DNA of 64,000 nucleotides from Saussurea involucrata (taxonomy: Eukaryota; Streptophyta; Magnoliopsida; Asterales; Asteraceae). The notes beneath the pieces were generated by a model. It saw only the letters and a list, made by a program, of their open reading frames with translations, searched no databases and was not told the origin of the DNA. How positions within the stretch are numbered: position 1 is the first letter of the stretch; every line of letters starts with the position of its first letter. Of this stretch, positions 1-9,690 are shown in pieces. Location: NCBI GenBank assembly GCA_033807775.1, contig CM066319.1, positions 159,779,983-159,843,982 on the forward strand. The letters are read 5' to 3'. The position numbers and the translations under genes are program-made.

Positions 1-105
1 AATGATTCATTTAATGCTCTCTATCTTGGGTTAATTAAGTGTTCTAAACTTTGCCTTGGCTCCTATGTGGGACAAGGTTTCTCACACCTATACTAAGTTC
101 CAACA
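1..105 (-). mobile_element. LTR end of an unidentified LTR retrotransposon (partial)
   Basis: On the minus strand this begins TGTTGGAACTTAG at position 105 and runs out of the window to the left, with the usual 5'-TG of an LTR. It interrupts the BED-finger exon of hAT-1 exactly at 105/106. Only 105 bp are visible, so family and LTR length cannot be given. The TG start and the break in an otherwise readable exon are what I see; LTR identity is inference. Confidence 0.6.
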
Positions 106-218
106 CCCCCCTTATCTAGAATTCAATAAAAGTGATCCCATACAGCTGACCTCTTCTCGATAGCTTTTATTTTCTTTGTTTCAGGCGGTGGTGGTGCACT
201 ACTATTCGCCATAGACAT
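106..218 (-). pseudogene. hAT-1 transposase N-terminus, BED-finger exon fragment
   Basis: Reading minus from the ATG at 218, a short proline and lysine stretch leads to Ser-Ala-Val-Trp-Asp-His-Phe, the start of a BED zinc finger as in plant hAT transposases. The next codons give a TGA stop, and the frame then continues Ile-Leu-Asp-Lys-Gly before the LTR junction at 105. The rest of the transposase must lie beyond that LTR, outside the window. A splice acceptor-like CTAG precedes the start. It cannot encode an active protein. Confidence 0.65.
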
Positions 219-850
219 ATATGCCAATCTAGATATGTAAAATTGTAAACACATGTGTTATTCAAGTTATACAAAAATTACCGTAAACACATAATAGAAT
301 TATGAATTATCAAGTAACATCAAAGTCTCAAAGTCTAAACTCTAAAACATATAAATATATAATTAACTTAATATGTTAATGTAAAGTAAACATTAAACAA
401 AGTAAACATTAAACAAAGTAAACTTAATATGTTAATGTAAAGTTCAAACACACAACAGTAAACAACTAAAGTTCTAAACAGTAAACAATATGTTCATACA
501 GACTAAATTACTAATTACTAAACCCAAAACTACCAATCAAAACAGTAAACAAATTACAAATGAACAAAACTATCGAAAAGAGTAAACTAATTAACTAAAC
601 ACAAAACTACAGTAAACTAATTAACTAAAGAACAAATTACAGTAAACTAACTAACTAAACACAAAACTAGCAATTAACTAATTAGGAATTAAGATTAAGA
701 ACAGGAAACAAATTTGAGTTCAAACAAATCAGAAACTAACAGGAAACTAACACAAATCTGAGTTCAAACAAAAGTGAGAAAGAAATCAGAAACTTACCAA
801 ATCAGAAATCTGAGTTCGTTGATTCGTTCCAGCCTTCCAGGTTCGTTACA
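219..850 (-). other. hAT-1 leader, AT-rich low-complexity DNA
   Basis: No gene is visible. Positions 355-700 hold imperfect repeats built on AGTAAAC, TTAACTAA and ACACAAAACTA, with a roughly 35-bp period between 575 and 690. Together with 3359-3839 this is the 5' non-coding part of hAT-1, split by the solo LTR. The final TTACA (846-850) is the left target-site duplication of that LTR. Confidence 0.5.
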
Positions 851-3353
851 TGTAACACCCTAAAATCAGGGCTAGTTTGAACCTCAAATTGTAACAAGTT
901 ATGACAAAATAACATCCAAACTTTTATATAAGAAGAGAATTAACTATGAGGTTTCGTAATTACAAACATGGAATTCTCCCAATAACCTATTAATCTAATC
1001 ATGTCCACTATAATTAGATTAACTGGGTTATCTAAGCAATCCATCCAAAAAGCCTCAATGCATTAGCTAACTCCTCCGCTTATCTCTTAAGTTGGATACT
1101 TCAAAAGTTCTCGGCACACATCTCATTTACTTCCCTGAGCCTGTACCTGGTAAGAAAATTTAATTTGAACAATTAGGCTAACGCCTAGTGAGAACATTCA
1201 AATTCAATTTAAAACATTGACAACTTTGAAAACTCCAATATCCAAAGCATATAAACAAACTTGGTTTGCCACCATTCTTACCGTACTCGCACTCATATCA
1301 TAATGACGGGAACATACCCGCTCCCATGAACATGACTATCATTCAGAAAGTCATATCATCAACTTCGAATGTCTACTATGAATCATCAAGGATTCTAGTT
1401 TATCGATCAAGCCTAAACACCTACAATCAATCGTCATTCCTTTTCTTGGAATGGAAGCAGAAATAACAATTATATATTGCCTATCTCTAATCCACCGAAT
1501 AGTAAGTGAAAACGACACTTACACCTCATCTAATTCATGTTCCCACATCTCAATCACGAATAGCAACTATATTTTGCCTATTCCACTATTTCAATATGAA
1601 TAGCAGTTTTACCTTGCTTATTCAATTATTTCCTATAGCCTCCCGAAATGAGATTAACAATCCACATTATAGGCTATGAATAGCAATTCTACTTTGCCTA
1701 TTTAATCATTTCATATAGCCTCCCGAAATGGGATTAACAATCCACATTATAGGCTATGAATAGAAATTCTACTTTGCCTATTCAATCATGTCATATAGCC
1801 TCCCGAAATGGGATTAACAATCCACATTATAGGCTATGAATAGCAATTCTACTTTTCCTATTCAATCATTTCATATAGCCTCCCGAAATGGGATTAACAA
1901 TCCACATTATAGGCTAACGGGAATTATCCATTAAGAGCCTGGTCTATTCCACGTTTCTCATTTCCTTAGAATCAATGGCCCCAATGGGATCAATAAATCG
2001 CGATTCATAATCGGGCCCCCGATGATTCAAGGTACGCTCATTCATTAGAAATTACACCATGTGGTCAATGGTTAGTATTCGGCTCCCATAAGACCGTACT
2101 AAGTTGCCCTCGATGACCCGATGCCTATTTCTAGTTACAACATGAGAACAACCGTCCCATTAAAGACAAATAAGATTAACTTACATGCCTTATGGATCCA
2201 TTTCAAATTTTAAGTGGATATGTATAACAACATATCACCACTTCTCATATCATATTCTCAACTCTAAGAATGCTACATAACCTATCGTATCCTCATCCTC
2301 AATTGTCCCCCCTTCGACGACTTAGCACGGGGGTTCCGCTACCCGGTTAGCGGATGGGGTCAAGGGGCAACGTCCTTGTGGGGTCTGGGGCAGCGCCCCT
2401 AGAAAATTTTCAAAACAACTTAATCCAATAATACATCCGGAAACTATACACGGATATTAAAACTTACCGGTCATTACAAGACTTACCGGATACCACTAAA
2501 CTTACCGGATACTATAAAAGTTACCGGGTACATAAAACTTACTGGATACTCGCCACTTACCGGGTACAATCAACTTACCGAATACATACAATCTTACCGG
2601 GTAACTAGAACTTACCGGGTATTCAACAATCCGGATACTATCCGGTAACTACAAAATAAATAGAACTTACCGGTATCTTTGCGTTATCTGGAAACCTTCA
2701 TACAGAGGTTACCGGGTATTATCATTTTACCCGGTAACTTCGGCCTGCAGCCTAAAATTACAATCCAAATCCATGTATGTTCCATTCAGCTTGTTTTAAA
2801 CACATTCATTCAGTCCCAAAACAATTTATACACATGTCTTAATGTTTAATTTGACAGAAAACAAGGATTTAGGTCAAAATAGTGAATGAACTCACCTTTG
2901 TTTCTTAGACCCACTTCTCTGCACAATCAGACTCCAAATCAAAACAGCACCTAGATGAAATCAGATTATGTTAAGGATACTATCTTGCTACTGGAATCAA
3001 ACTTACAAAACCCTTTGTATTCTTACCAAGATTTCAGATTACTTTCTTCTTTCTCTCTTCCTTTCTCCTTCTTTCTCTCTTCTCTCTTCCTTTCTCTTTT
3101 TGACCGACTCCAAATAATCTGATTGAGATATTTTCTCAATCAGGTTTCCTCCCCTATCTATACCTCACTTTTCAATTAATAACCAAACACACCTTCTTAT
3201 TTTCATATTATCAAGATTAGCTCCAACTCTGGTTTCTCATGTTTTTAACTCCTCATGAGTTATAAACTTGCAATGTGATTCAACTCTTAATCTAAATTAC
3301 AAAATTTCCCCATTCATATTAAAATATAATATAACAAAATTCAAGATGTTACA
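851..3353. mobile_element. Solo LTR, 2503 bp, probable Ty3/Gypsy
   Basis: The unit starts TGTAACACCC and ends AAGATGTTACA, so its ends are the inverted repeat TGTAACA/TGTTACA. It is flanked by a perfect 5-bp duplication TTACA (846-850 and 3354-3358). There is no long reading frame, primer site or pol. A single LTR with intact TSD is the product of recombination between the two LTRs of a full element. TGTAACACCC is a common start in Gypsy LTRs. It holds an 80-bp tandem repeat (1555-1916), a GGGGCAGCGCCCC-type block near 2385-2400 and a run of ACCGG/CCGGGTA words (2430-2750). The strand of the parent is not certain. Confidence 0.85.
1555..1916. repeat. 80-bp tandem repeat, about four copies
   Basis: ATAGCCTCCCGAAATG recurs at 1635, 1715, 1795 and 1875, an exact 80-bp period. 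Each unit continues with ATTAACAATCCACATTATAGG and GAATAGCAATTCTAC. A more diverged half-unit precedes from about 1555. The copies differ by one to three bases. The array lies within the solo LTR, probably in its U3. Confidence 0.9.
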
Positions 3354-3588
3354 TTACAGATTGACAGAATCGTCCCCTTCGGCCTTCGTTTGAGTTCGTT
3401 CCAAGTTCAGTACCGTGAAATCAGAAATCCCATCTCACCGTCGAGATTCTTCAGTCTTCACCGTGAAATCGCACCATGAATTGAAATCGCAAAATTAGGG
3501 ATTGAGAGTTGAGAGAGACGAGTGTTTATGTGTTTGAGGGTCTGGACCGAGAAATAGAAGTAGAAAGAAAATAGAAATTTAGAATTAG

Positions 3589-3619
<31 letters not shown>

Positions 3620-3839
3620 TTTACGATTTATAATTTGTTTTAAAAAAATATTTTTAAAAACTTCGGGTTCAGACGGGTTCGGGTTTGGGAAAACCCAACC
3701 CAAACCGAACCGTAATACCCAATATATACTTTCGGGTTCACGAAAGTTCGGGTTTCGGTTCATCGGGTGGCTCAAGTTTGGGTACATCGGGTTCCTGTCG
3801 GTCGGTTTTTTCGGGTTAGTCGGGTTTTGCTCACCCTTA
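3354..3839 (-). other. hAT-1 5' leader and terminal region
   Basis: After the right TTACA duplication the hAT-1 leader resumes. It contains an (AT)n microsatellite at about 3589-3615 and the CGGGTT-rich subterminal region ending at the hAT tip. A 77-codon minus-strand frame here (3617-3850) is only the translation of these subterminal repeats. Confidence 0.6.
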
Positions 3840-3847
3840 TCCGACAC

Positions 3848-5366
3848 CACCTGATTGGACCAGCTTGACTCGACCCTAAAGGATGTTCAGAACGCCCTTA
3901 CAACTTTGTCCGACAGGGTCGCCTCACTCGAAGAAACCTGCAAAAGTCAAGCTGGCGGACACAAACGCTCGCACGATGACCAGGATGATCCTGATCACCG
4001 TGAGGAGGAGAACAAGCGTCAGAGATTATCAGAGTCCGAAACAATCTCAATCGATACTACTCTAACGGTTCAACCGGAACCATCAACTATGGAACCATCA
4101 GAAGATCAACCAGTAACCCAACTAAGTTTAGCCGAGATGGTCATCGGCATGGACATCTCAGATGAAGAAGACCCAATGGTTGAAAAGCCCGAGGGAGAAT
4201 CCCAAGAACTGATCGTCTACACCGCACCGGATAGGCCAGAATTCGAAATGATATATCTTGACTCGGAAATCGACCCGGAAACGGAAAATGCATGGTATGA
4301 AAAAGTCGTTAGTGCAATAAACTCCAAGGTAAACTTGATCTTCCCAACCGATGCCGACGACGATTTTGACTATGATCAGTTCCTGCTGCAATCCATTCAG
4401 AGTACACCCGCTTATGTTGAACTGATTCCCGAGACTTCTACATCAGCACATCTGACATCTCCTCACCAAGAAACAGCTTCAGATCAACCTCCATAACCTG
4501 TCAGATGGGAGAAAATCATAATCCTGATTTCGTTCCTTGAAGACTCCCTGAAGAGGTTGTTCGTCCACAAACTGCGAGTGCTTGATCCAGCCTTCTGCCT
4601 CGGATTAGAAAAGTTTGAAGATGCTTACAAGAAACAGTATTTAGAGGTCATGAAAAGGTGTTTACCGGTCAGTCAGGTCCGAACCAAGCACAAGATTACC
4701 GAAGTTATCAACATCAGGTCCGGCCGCATTTTGAAGATCTGGTACCCAGTCTTTACTGTTAAATGAGAAGACGGGAAAGAATGGATATTTTCTGAAGCAG
4801 ACTTCAAGAACCTCAGGCTGAACGACTTCCAAGCCATCCTCAAAGACCTCCAAACCCGAACGATCCAACCGCTCCACATCACCAAAGCGCTTGAAGTCGT
4901 CAAGCGATTCCTGAAATTCAAGGTAACAATTATCATATATTACTGATTTTCAGATGGGAATCGAAACCGGACAAAGAAGATCAACCTGCTTAAACCCGAT
5001 CAGAAAACCCCAGAATTGAAGATGTATCTAGTGAACACTCTGCTGTTACAACCAGAGTTCGGAATCATCTATCTCAACGAACATAATGAAAATAAGTTTC
5101 TCCACTTTAGTCAAGTTGAAAGATTCTGCGACGGAACCTTGTTAAAGGTCAGAGACGCGTTAAGAGAAATAATTACCAAGGAAAAAGAACTCCGGAAATC
5201 ATATGTCGCAAGCCTTAACGAGGTAAACGCCCGAGAAGCCTTTGAAACTGTTGAAGACCGTATGGAGTTCCGCAAAGCCATCCGAAGCTTCGAGATTCTT
5301 TTTGCACTCCGAAAGAGATATGTTCCGAACTGGCGCGAGATTGAACTTTTATTCAAAGGGGGAGAT
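3848..5366 (+). pseudogene. Copia Z third ORF (ORF3), C-terminal part, broken
   Basis: Plus-strand segments at 3855-4496, 4557-4766 and 5016-5378 belong to one decayed protein, cut by stops near 4494 and 4764 and a frame change near 4940. The first segment opens with a coiled-coil-like heptad stretch, then an acidic disordered region. The last two show the bipartite C-terminal module also seen in Copia A: Tyr-Pro-Val-Phe..Glu-Asp-Gly-Lys then a Phe-Gly-Ile-Ile-Tyr block with Asp-Gly-Thr-Leu and Val-Arg-Asp-Ala. The final codons run into a polypurine tract (AAAGGGGGAGAT) and the 3' LTR, the ORF3 position of Sirevirus-type Copia elements. The N-terminal half is beyond hAT-1. Function unknown. 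Confidence 0.7.
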
Positions 5367-5635
5367 TGTTGGGAATAAAATCTAGTTGAATAGAAGTTCA
5401 AGGGATTAATTTGTAACATTATATATGGGCTTAAGATTGTAATGGGCCATAAGCCTTAGTATATAAAGTGTTGTTAGCCTAATAGTTTAGGTTAATCGTC
5501 CATTTAACCATTGTAAACATACACTCTGAATTCTCTGAATGGTTATGAAATAGATGGATGACAAGTTGAAATCATATTGTTCTTATTGATTATTATTCGT
5601 GATTTCTACTTTATTGAACTAATTTGGGATCCACA
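5367..5635 (+). mobile_element. Copia Z 3' LTR with preceding polypurine tract
   Basis: TGTTGGGAATAAAATC begins directly after the polypurine tract at 5355-5366. The unit probably ends GGGATCCACA at 5635, giving a 269-bp LTR. Its early sequence resembles the LTR of Copia X at 38486 (both read ..GTTGAAT..AAGTTCA.GG.TTAATTTGTAA). The right flank is Copia W coding sequence read on the minus strand. The exact right end is inferred, since the 5' LTR is outside the window. Confidence 0.65.
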
Positions 5636-5934
5636 TGCCAAAACCAACTTTGTTCAGAAGTAGCTTTTGAAAGTAAATTGACATTTAGAGAAGACGAGGA
5701 ATTTGCAGAAGACATTGTTGTTCCTAAGACCTCAGAGTATTTCAATGTTTTCTGAAGAAAAGATAGAGCATTTATCTTCAAGAAATTTAACAAAAAAACC
5801 TTTGTCACAGAGGTTGCTAATGCTTAAGAGATTATGCTTAAGTCCTTGAATATAGAAAACTTTACCGAAGGTTATAGAGCCGTTTGAGAGGGTTCCATAA
5901 TCGAGATTATATCCTTTAGAGTTGTCACCAAAAG
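5636..5934 (-). pseudogene. Copia W protease/pre-integrase fragment, downstream part
   Basis: The minus strand reads Thr-Phe-Gly-Asp-Asn-Ser-Lys-Gly, then Gly-Leu-Lys-His-Asn-Leu-Leu-Ser-Ile-Ser and Cys-Asp-Lys-Gly-Phe. It ends at Gln-Ser-Trp-Phe-Trp-His, the start of the GAG pre-integrase zinc region of Copia polyproteins. It is the continuation of 13317-13540, separated by the VNTA insertion, and is cut at 5635 by Copia Z. Only about 100 codons survive. Confidence 0.75.
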
Positions 5935-6000
5935 TGTTGGGAACTGAAGATATGCTAAGTATGGTTAGTACTGCCAAGACAATTTTACTACTGCCAGTTC

Positions 6001-6300
6001 TTCGTTACTACTGCTAGACAAGGTTACTACTGCTAGTCAAGGTTACTACTGCTAGACAAGGTTACTACTGCTAGACAAGGTTACTACTGCTAGTCAAGGT
6101 TACTACTGCTAGACAAGGTTACTACTGCTGGGCAAGATTACTACTGCGTATATACGGTTAGTACTGCTAGACCAAATTACTACTGCAAGACATGGTTAGT
6201 ACTGCTGAGGTGAGATACTACTGCTAGAAGACTGTGAAGGTTAATACTGCTGAAGGTCGTTAATGCTGCTAAGGCAAATCATTGTTAATACTGCTGAGTA
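6001..6300 (+). promoter_or_regulatory. U3 repeat array of TTACTACTGCT words
   Basis: TACTGCT occurs twelve times here, mostly as GGTTACTACTGCTAGACAA units of about 19 bp in 6004-6135, then as GTTAGTACTGCT and GTTAATACTGCT. Variants TACTGCC and TACTGCG also occur. The array lies 100-400 bp upstream of the LTR TATA box. An enhancer role is inference. The same word recurs in the gag tail and upstream of ORF3. Confidence 0.75.
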
Positions 6301-6404
6301 GATATGTATGGTATGAGAAGATAAAGAAGGAAAGCTGAAGATAAGCATGGAAGTATATTTTGAAGATCGTTTTATTCTTAGTAGTTATCTTGTACTTATT
6401 CTGT

Positions 6405-6413
6405 TATATATAT
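6405..6413 (+). promoter_or_regulatory. LTR TATA box
   Basis: TATATATAT, the only strong TATA in the LTR, lies about 100-400 bp downstream of the TACTGCT array and about 300 bp before the LTR end, consistent with a U3/R border near 6435-6445. The 3' LTR has the same box at 13004-13012. Confidence 0.6.
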
Positions 6414-6713
6414 AGATAGCTATTAGGGTTTTAAACAATAGAGAACAGTTTTTTCAAAAAAGTTGTTTAGCCATTCAGAGAGAATTAACCTCAAGATCGT
6501 AGATCCTATTTCTAGAGAAGTAGAAGTCGTCTTGGTGAGACCTGTTCATCAAGATTGAGGTTTGGTGTAAAGCTTGTGAGTAATACAGTTTGATATATAC
6601 AGTGTGTTGAATTCTATTGATTGTTCTTTATTTGATTTAGAGTTCTATTCCGCAAGATTCTCTAAATTTTGTTTCTAAGAAGTTTAATTCTTGTTAAGAA
6701 TCGATCCTGACAA

Positions 6714-6726
6714 GTGGTATCAGAGC
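6714..6726 (+). other. Primer binding site, tRNA-Met type
   Basis: GTGGTATCAGAGC begins one or two bases after the LTR end. TGGTATCAGAGC matches the 3' end of initiator tRNA-Met, the usual primer of Copia elements. Confidence 0.85.
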
Positions 6727-6744
6727 ATTGGTATCTTAGAAGCT

Positions 6745-9369
6745 ATGGACAATTCAATGGATACTCACAGTACTCTTGTTTCAATGGTTCCCATGCTCAA
6801 ACCCAATGAATTTGACATGTGGAAACTGAGAATCAAGCAGTACATTCTTCTTACTGATTATGCAATATGGGACATCATAGAAAATGGCCCATGTAATGAA
6901 GGAAAGATTGGAGCAGATGGAAAGAGACCTCCTCCCAAGACAGATGCTGAAAAGAAATTCAGACAAACAGAGATGAAGGCCTTAAGCACTCTGCTTTTGG
7001 CTATTCCTAATGAGTACCAACATCAATTCCAACACTGCACAGATGCACAGATGTTGTGGAATGCTCTGGAGAAAAGATTTACTGGCACAAAGAGCACAAA
7101 GAGAAATCAAAAGGCTATTCTCAGGCAACAATATGAGAACTTCATGTCTGCAAAGAATGAGTCTATGACTCAAACTTTTGACAGATTTAATAAGTTGATT
7201 GGAGAATTAGCTACTATGGGTGTACACATGGATGCTGATGATGTCAATAGAAAGTTCCTTAGGTCATTGGGAGAAGAATGGACCATGTACACAGTCTCAT
7301 TCAGACAGAATGACCAATTGGAGGACAAAGAGCTAGATGACCTCTACAATGATCTGAGAGTATTTGAGGCTGAAATTGAAGCCAAGAAAAGGCCATCTGG
7401 ATTTGTTTATAATGCTGCTTTATTATCTTCATCCTCTGATAATGCTGCTAACCCTGATTCTGTTAATACTGCAGGTTCTGTTAATGCTGCTGGTGGAACT
7501 AACCAAGAGAAGACTACAGATTCTGTACTAGAAGCATTCTTTTCTAGTCATGTTCACTCTTCTCTAATCAATGATGACTTAGAGCAGATTAATGCTGATG
7601 ATCTGGAAGAGATGGACATCAAGTGGCAGATGGCTATGCTATCAATGAGGGTGAAGAAATTCATCAAAAGGACTGGGAGAAACAACTTTTCCCAGAGAAG
7701 AGAAGATGGTGCAGGCTTTGACAAGTCCAAGGTTGAGTGTTATAAGTGTCACAAGATGGGACACTTTGCCAGAGAATGCAGAAGTGGAGGATCACATCAA
7801 CAAGCTCCAAATGGAAACCAAAACAGAAGCTCCTCTCAAGCCCTTGTTTCTCAACAAGGAATGGGATTTGATTGGAGTGATCAAGCTGAGGAAGCCTGTC
7901 AGAATCAAGCTCTTATGGCAGAAGTATCTGATATTCCCACTGAGGTACAATCTAAACTCTGTTCTCAAGCTTGCATTGATGCTGTTAAAAGATATAGGGA
8001 TCACAATCAGGGTATGTGTGATAACCTTAAGAGGCTAGAGAAAGATGTGAAAGATTATGTTAGGATTGTAGAAAGGTTTGAGGAACAGATTAGAGCTTTT
8101 CAAGCTAATGAACTTCAACACTCCTATGATACTAACTATTGGAAGTGGGAGAAGAATGAGTATGAGATTAAGCTGAAAGTGTCTGGGGAGGAGAATGAGA
8201 AATTAAAAGAAGAACTTAAGAAGGTTAAACTTGATGTTGAAAAGTTTACCTGTGCTTCTAAAACCATGGAAACCATCATTAAGGCTCAAATCCATGACAA
8301 GATGAAAGTAGGGATAGGGTACAATGCCACACCTCCACCCTACAATAACAACTACATACCTCCTAAGTCTGATTTGTTAGAGACCAAGGATAGGAAGGAT
8401 CCTGAATTAAAGATTAATATAGATCCTTGTGAAGAAGAAGTAGTAGTTAAGGATAAAACAGAGAAGGAAGAATCTAAAAAGAATAAGAGTGTTAGTAGTA
8501 AGGTTCCCTTAGACAATGAAATTGTGACCAATGAGAAAGATGGAAATCCTTGGGGAAAGAACAATGAGATCAAAAGGACTGAAAAGGAAAAGGGAGTTCA
8601 TTACACACAGACCACAGTTGTGAACTCCAATACTTGTGAACAGTGTTCTTGCAGGAAATCTAAAGAGAACAAGCCCCAAAAACATGATAATCAGAGGGGA
8701 AATCAAAGGAACTGGAATAACCAGTGGGCTATGAGACAAGGAGTTGATCTGAACAGAATTAACAGGCCAAAACCTTGTTTCATCTGTGGTAAGCTAAATC
8801 ATTTAGCCAAACACTGTTATTTCAATCCTGTTAACCAAAGGTTTAATGCTCAAAGATCTTTTCAAAAACCTGGTGGTTACAGAAAGAATGGTGGCTATAA
8901 AAAGTCTGTGAGGAAAGTTGTGGCAAAGAAACAAGATAAACCCAAAAGCCACATAAAGAAAACGACTGAAAAGGAATGTGGTACTATGTGGGTTCCAAAA
9001 GGCACTAAAAACAATACTGCTGATAGCAGTGTTAGTACTGCTAACACTGTTAGTACTGCTTCAAAAGTTGGTGCTGCTAGCAGTGTTAATACTGCTAGTA
9101 ATCATTCCAAAGTTAGTGCTGCTAGCAGTGTTAATACTGCTAGTAATCAGTCCAATGTTAGTGCTGCTAATACTTTTAGTGCTTCTTCTTCAGATAGTAC
9201 TGCTGCTAGCAGTGTTAACTCTGTTAATACTACTTCTAGCAGTGTTAACTCTGTTAATACTGCTACCTCTGTTAGTACTGCTGATACTGCTGCTAACAAT
9301 ACTGCTGCTCCCAGTATTAGTACTGCTAGCACTGTTAGTACTTCTGAAGTTAATACTGCTTGCAGTTAA
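6745..9369 (+). CDS. gag: VNTA element Gag, 874 aa, with Val-Asn-Thr-Ala repeat tail
   Basis: Nucleocapsid-type protein expected to form the cytoplasmic particle that packages element RNA. The first ATG after the primer site, at 6745, is taken as start. Residues about 1-230 carry the Copia Gag domain (Glu-Phe-Asp-Met-Trp-Lys; Leu-Leu-Ala-Ile-Pro-Asn-Glu; Phe-Leu-Arg-Ser-Leu). Two zinc knuckles CX2CX4HX4C lie at about 332-345 and 678-691. A charged, coiled-coil-prone stretch lies at about 440-540. Trp-Val-Pro-Lys at about 749 is where Copia polyproteins pass into protease, but here the protein instead runs into about 120 residues of Ser/Ala/Thr/Val/Asn repeats and stops. That tail is encoded by at least twelve TACTGCT words. 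No frameshift or stop is seen, so the gene looks functional. Confidence 0.88.
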   Translation: MDNSMDTHSTLVSMVPMLKPNEFDMWKLRIKQYILLTDYAIWDIIENGPCNEGKIGADGKRPPPKTDAEKKFRQTEMKALSTLLLAIPNEYQHQFQHCTDAQMLWNALEKRFTGTKSTKRNQKAILRQQYENFMSAKNESMTQTFDRFNKLIGELATMGVHMDADDVNRKFLRSLGEEWTMYTVSFRQNDQLEDKELDDLYNDLRVFEAEIEAKKRPSGFVYNAALLSSSSDNAANPDSVNTAGSVNAAGGTNQEKTTDSVLEAFFSSHVHSSLINDDLEQINADDLEEMDIKWQMAMLSMRVKKFIKRTGRNNFSQRREDGAGFDKSKVECYKCHKMGHFARECRSGGSHQQAPNGNQNRSSSQALVSQQGMGFDWSDQAEEACQNQALMAEVSDIPTEVQSKLCSQACIDAVKRYRDHNQGMCDNLKRLEKDVKDYVRIVERFEEQIRAFQANELQHSYDTNYWKWEKNEYEIKLKVSGEENEKLKEELKKVKLDVEKFTCASKTMETIIKAQIHDKMKVGIGYNATPPPYNNNYIPPKSDLLETKDRKDPELKINIDPCEEEVVVKDKTEKEESKKNKSVSSKVPLDNEIVTNEKDGNPWGKNNEIKRTEKEKGVHYTQTTVVNSNTCEQCSCRKSKENKPQKHDNQRGNQRNWNNQWAMRQGVDLNRINRPKPCFICGKLNHLAKHCYFNPVNQRFNAQRSFQKPGGYRKNGGYKKSVRKVVAKKQDKPKSHIKKTTEKECGTMWVPKGTKNNTADSSVSTANTVSTASKVGAASSVNTASNHSKVSAASSVNTASNQSNVSAANTFSASSSDSTAASSVNSVNTTSSSVNSVNTATSVSTADTAANNTAAPSISTASTVSTSEVNTACS

Positions 9370-9569
9370 TACTGCTCAGTAGTTAATACTGCTTGTGCAG
9401 TTAATACTGCTTGCAGTTAATACTGCTTGCAGTTAATACTGCTTGCAGTTAATACTGCTTGCAGTTAATACTGCTTGCAGTTAATACTGCTTGCAGTTAA
9501 TACTGCTCAGTAGTTAATACTGCTTATGTCGTTAATACTGCTTTTGTTAATTCTAGGGTTAATACTGCG
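9370..9569 (+). repeat. 16-bp tandem array TTAATACTGCTTGCAG between gag and ORF3
   Basis: Immediately after the gag stop codon, TTAATACTGCTTGCAG repeats head to tail, with a few CAGTAG or TGTG spacers, up to the TATA box at 9570. I count eleven TACTGCT words in 9370-9547. It extends the in-frame repeats of the gag tail and shares its core with the LTR U3 array. It occupies the position where pol lies in complete Copia elements. Confidence 0.9.
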
Positions 9570-9577
9570 TATAAATA
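9570..9577 (+). promoter_or_regulatory. Putative internal TATA box for ORF3
   Basis: TATAAATA, a consensus plant TATA box, sits right at the end of the TACTGCT array and 114 bp before the ORF3 start codon. That leaves room for a transcription start near 9600 and a leader of about 90 nt. The layout repeats the LTR: repeat array, TATA, leader. No transcript evidence is available from sequence. Confidence 0.55.
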
Positions 9578-9690
9578 CCCTGTAAGCCCGCCTTCGCTCA
9601 TAACGTCTCTTTGAACTCGATTCTCTCTCACTCTCTTTCTAACCTATTCTCCCAAGAATTTCTGTGTTTGCTCAAGGATTTTCAGATACA

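Larger units (their letters stand above)
106..3839 (-). mobile_element. hAT-1 DNA transposon, 5' part, with nested insertions
   Basis: The minus-strand end at 3839 reads TAAGGGTGAGCAAAACCC, close to the termini of hAT-2 (TAGGGGTGAGCA and CAGGAGTGAGCA). Just inside it, 3660-3835 is rich in CGGGTT and GGGTTCGGG subterminal repeats, typical of plant hAT ends. The other end lies left of the window. The element is inserted in Copia Z ORF3 with flank TCCGACAC from 3840 as probable 8-bp TSD; its partner is not visible. It is broken by an LTR at 105 and by the solo LTR 851-3353. Confidence 0.75.
5935..6712 (+). repeat. VNTA element 5' LTR
   Basis: Starts TGTTGGGAACTGAAG and ends GATCCTGACA. U3 is dominated by TTACTACTGCTAG-type repeats. 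A TATATATAT box at 6405-6413 precedes a probable transcription start near 6440. The sequence equals the 3' LTR throughout as far as I could compare, which indicates a very recent insertion. Confidence 0.92.

Noticed and set aside
3617..3850. 77-codon minus-strand frame rich in Asn-Pro
   Set aside because: It lies in the subterminal repeats of hAT-1 and has no family match.
8978..9382. A 134-codon leucine-rich plus-strand frame that looks like a membrane protein
   Set aside because: It is the wrong reading frame of the TACTGCT repeats in the gag tail; every leucine comes from the repeat word.
9364..9569. CRISPR-like regularly spaced short repeats
   Set aside because: The repeats are head to tail with almost no spacer, in a plant retrotransposon, with no cas genes.
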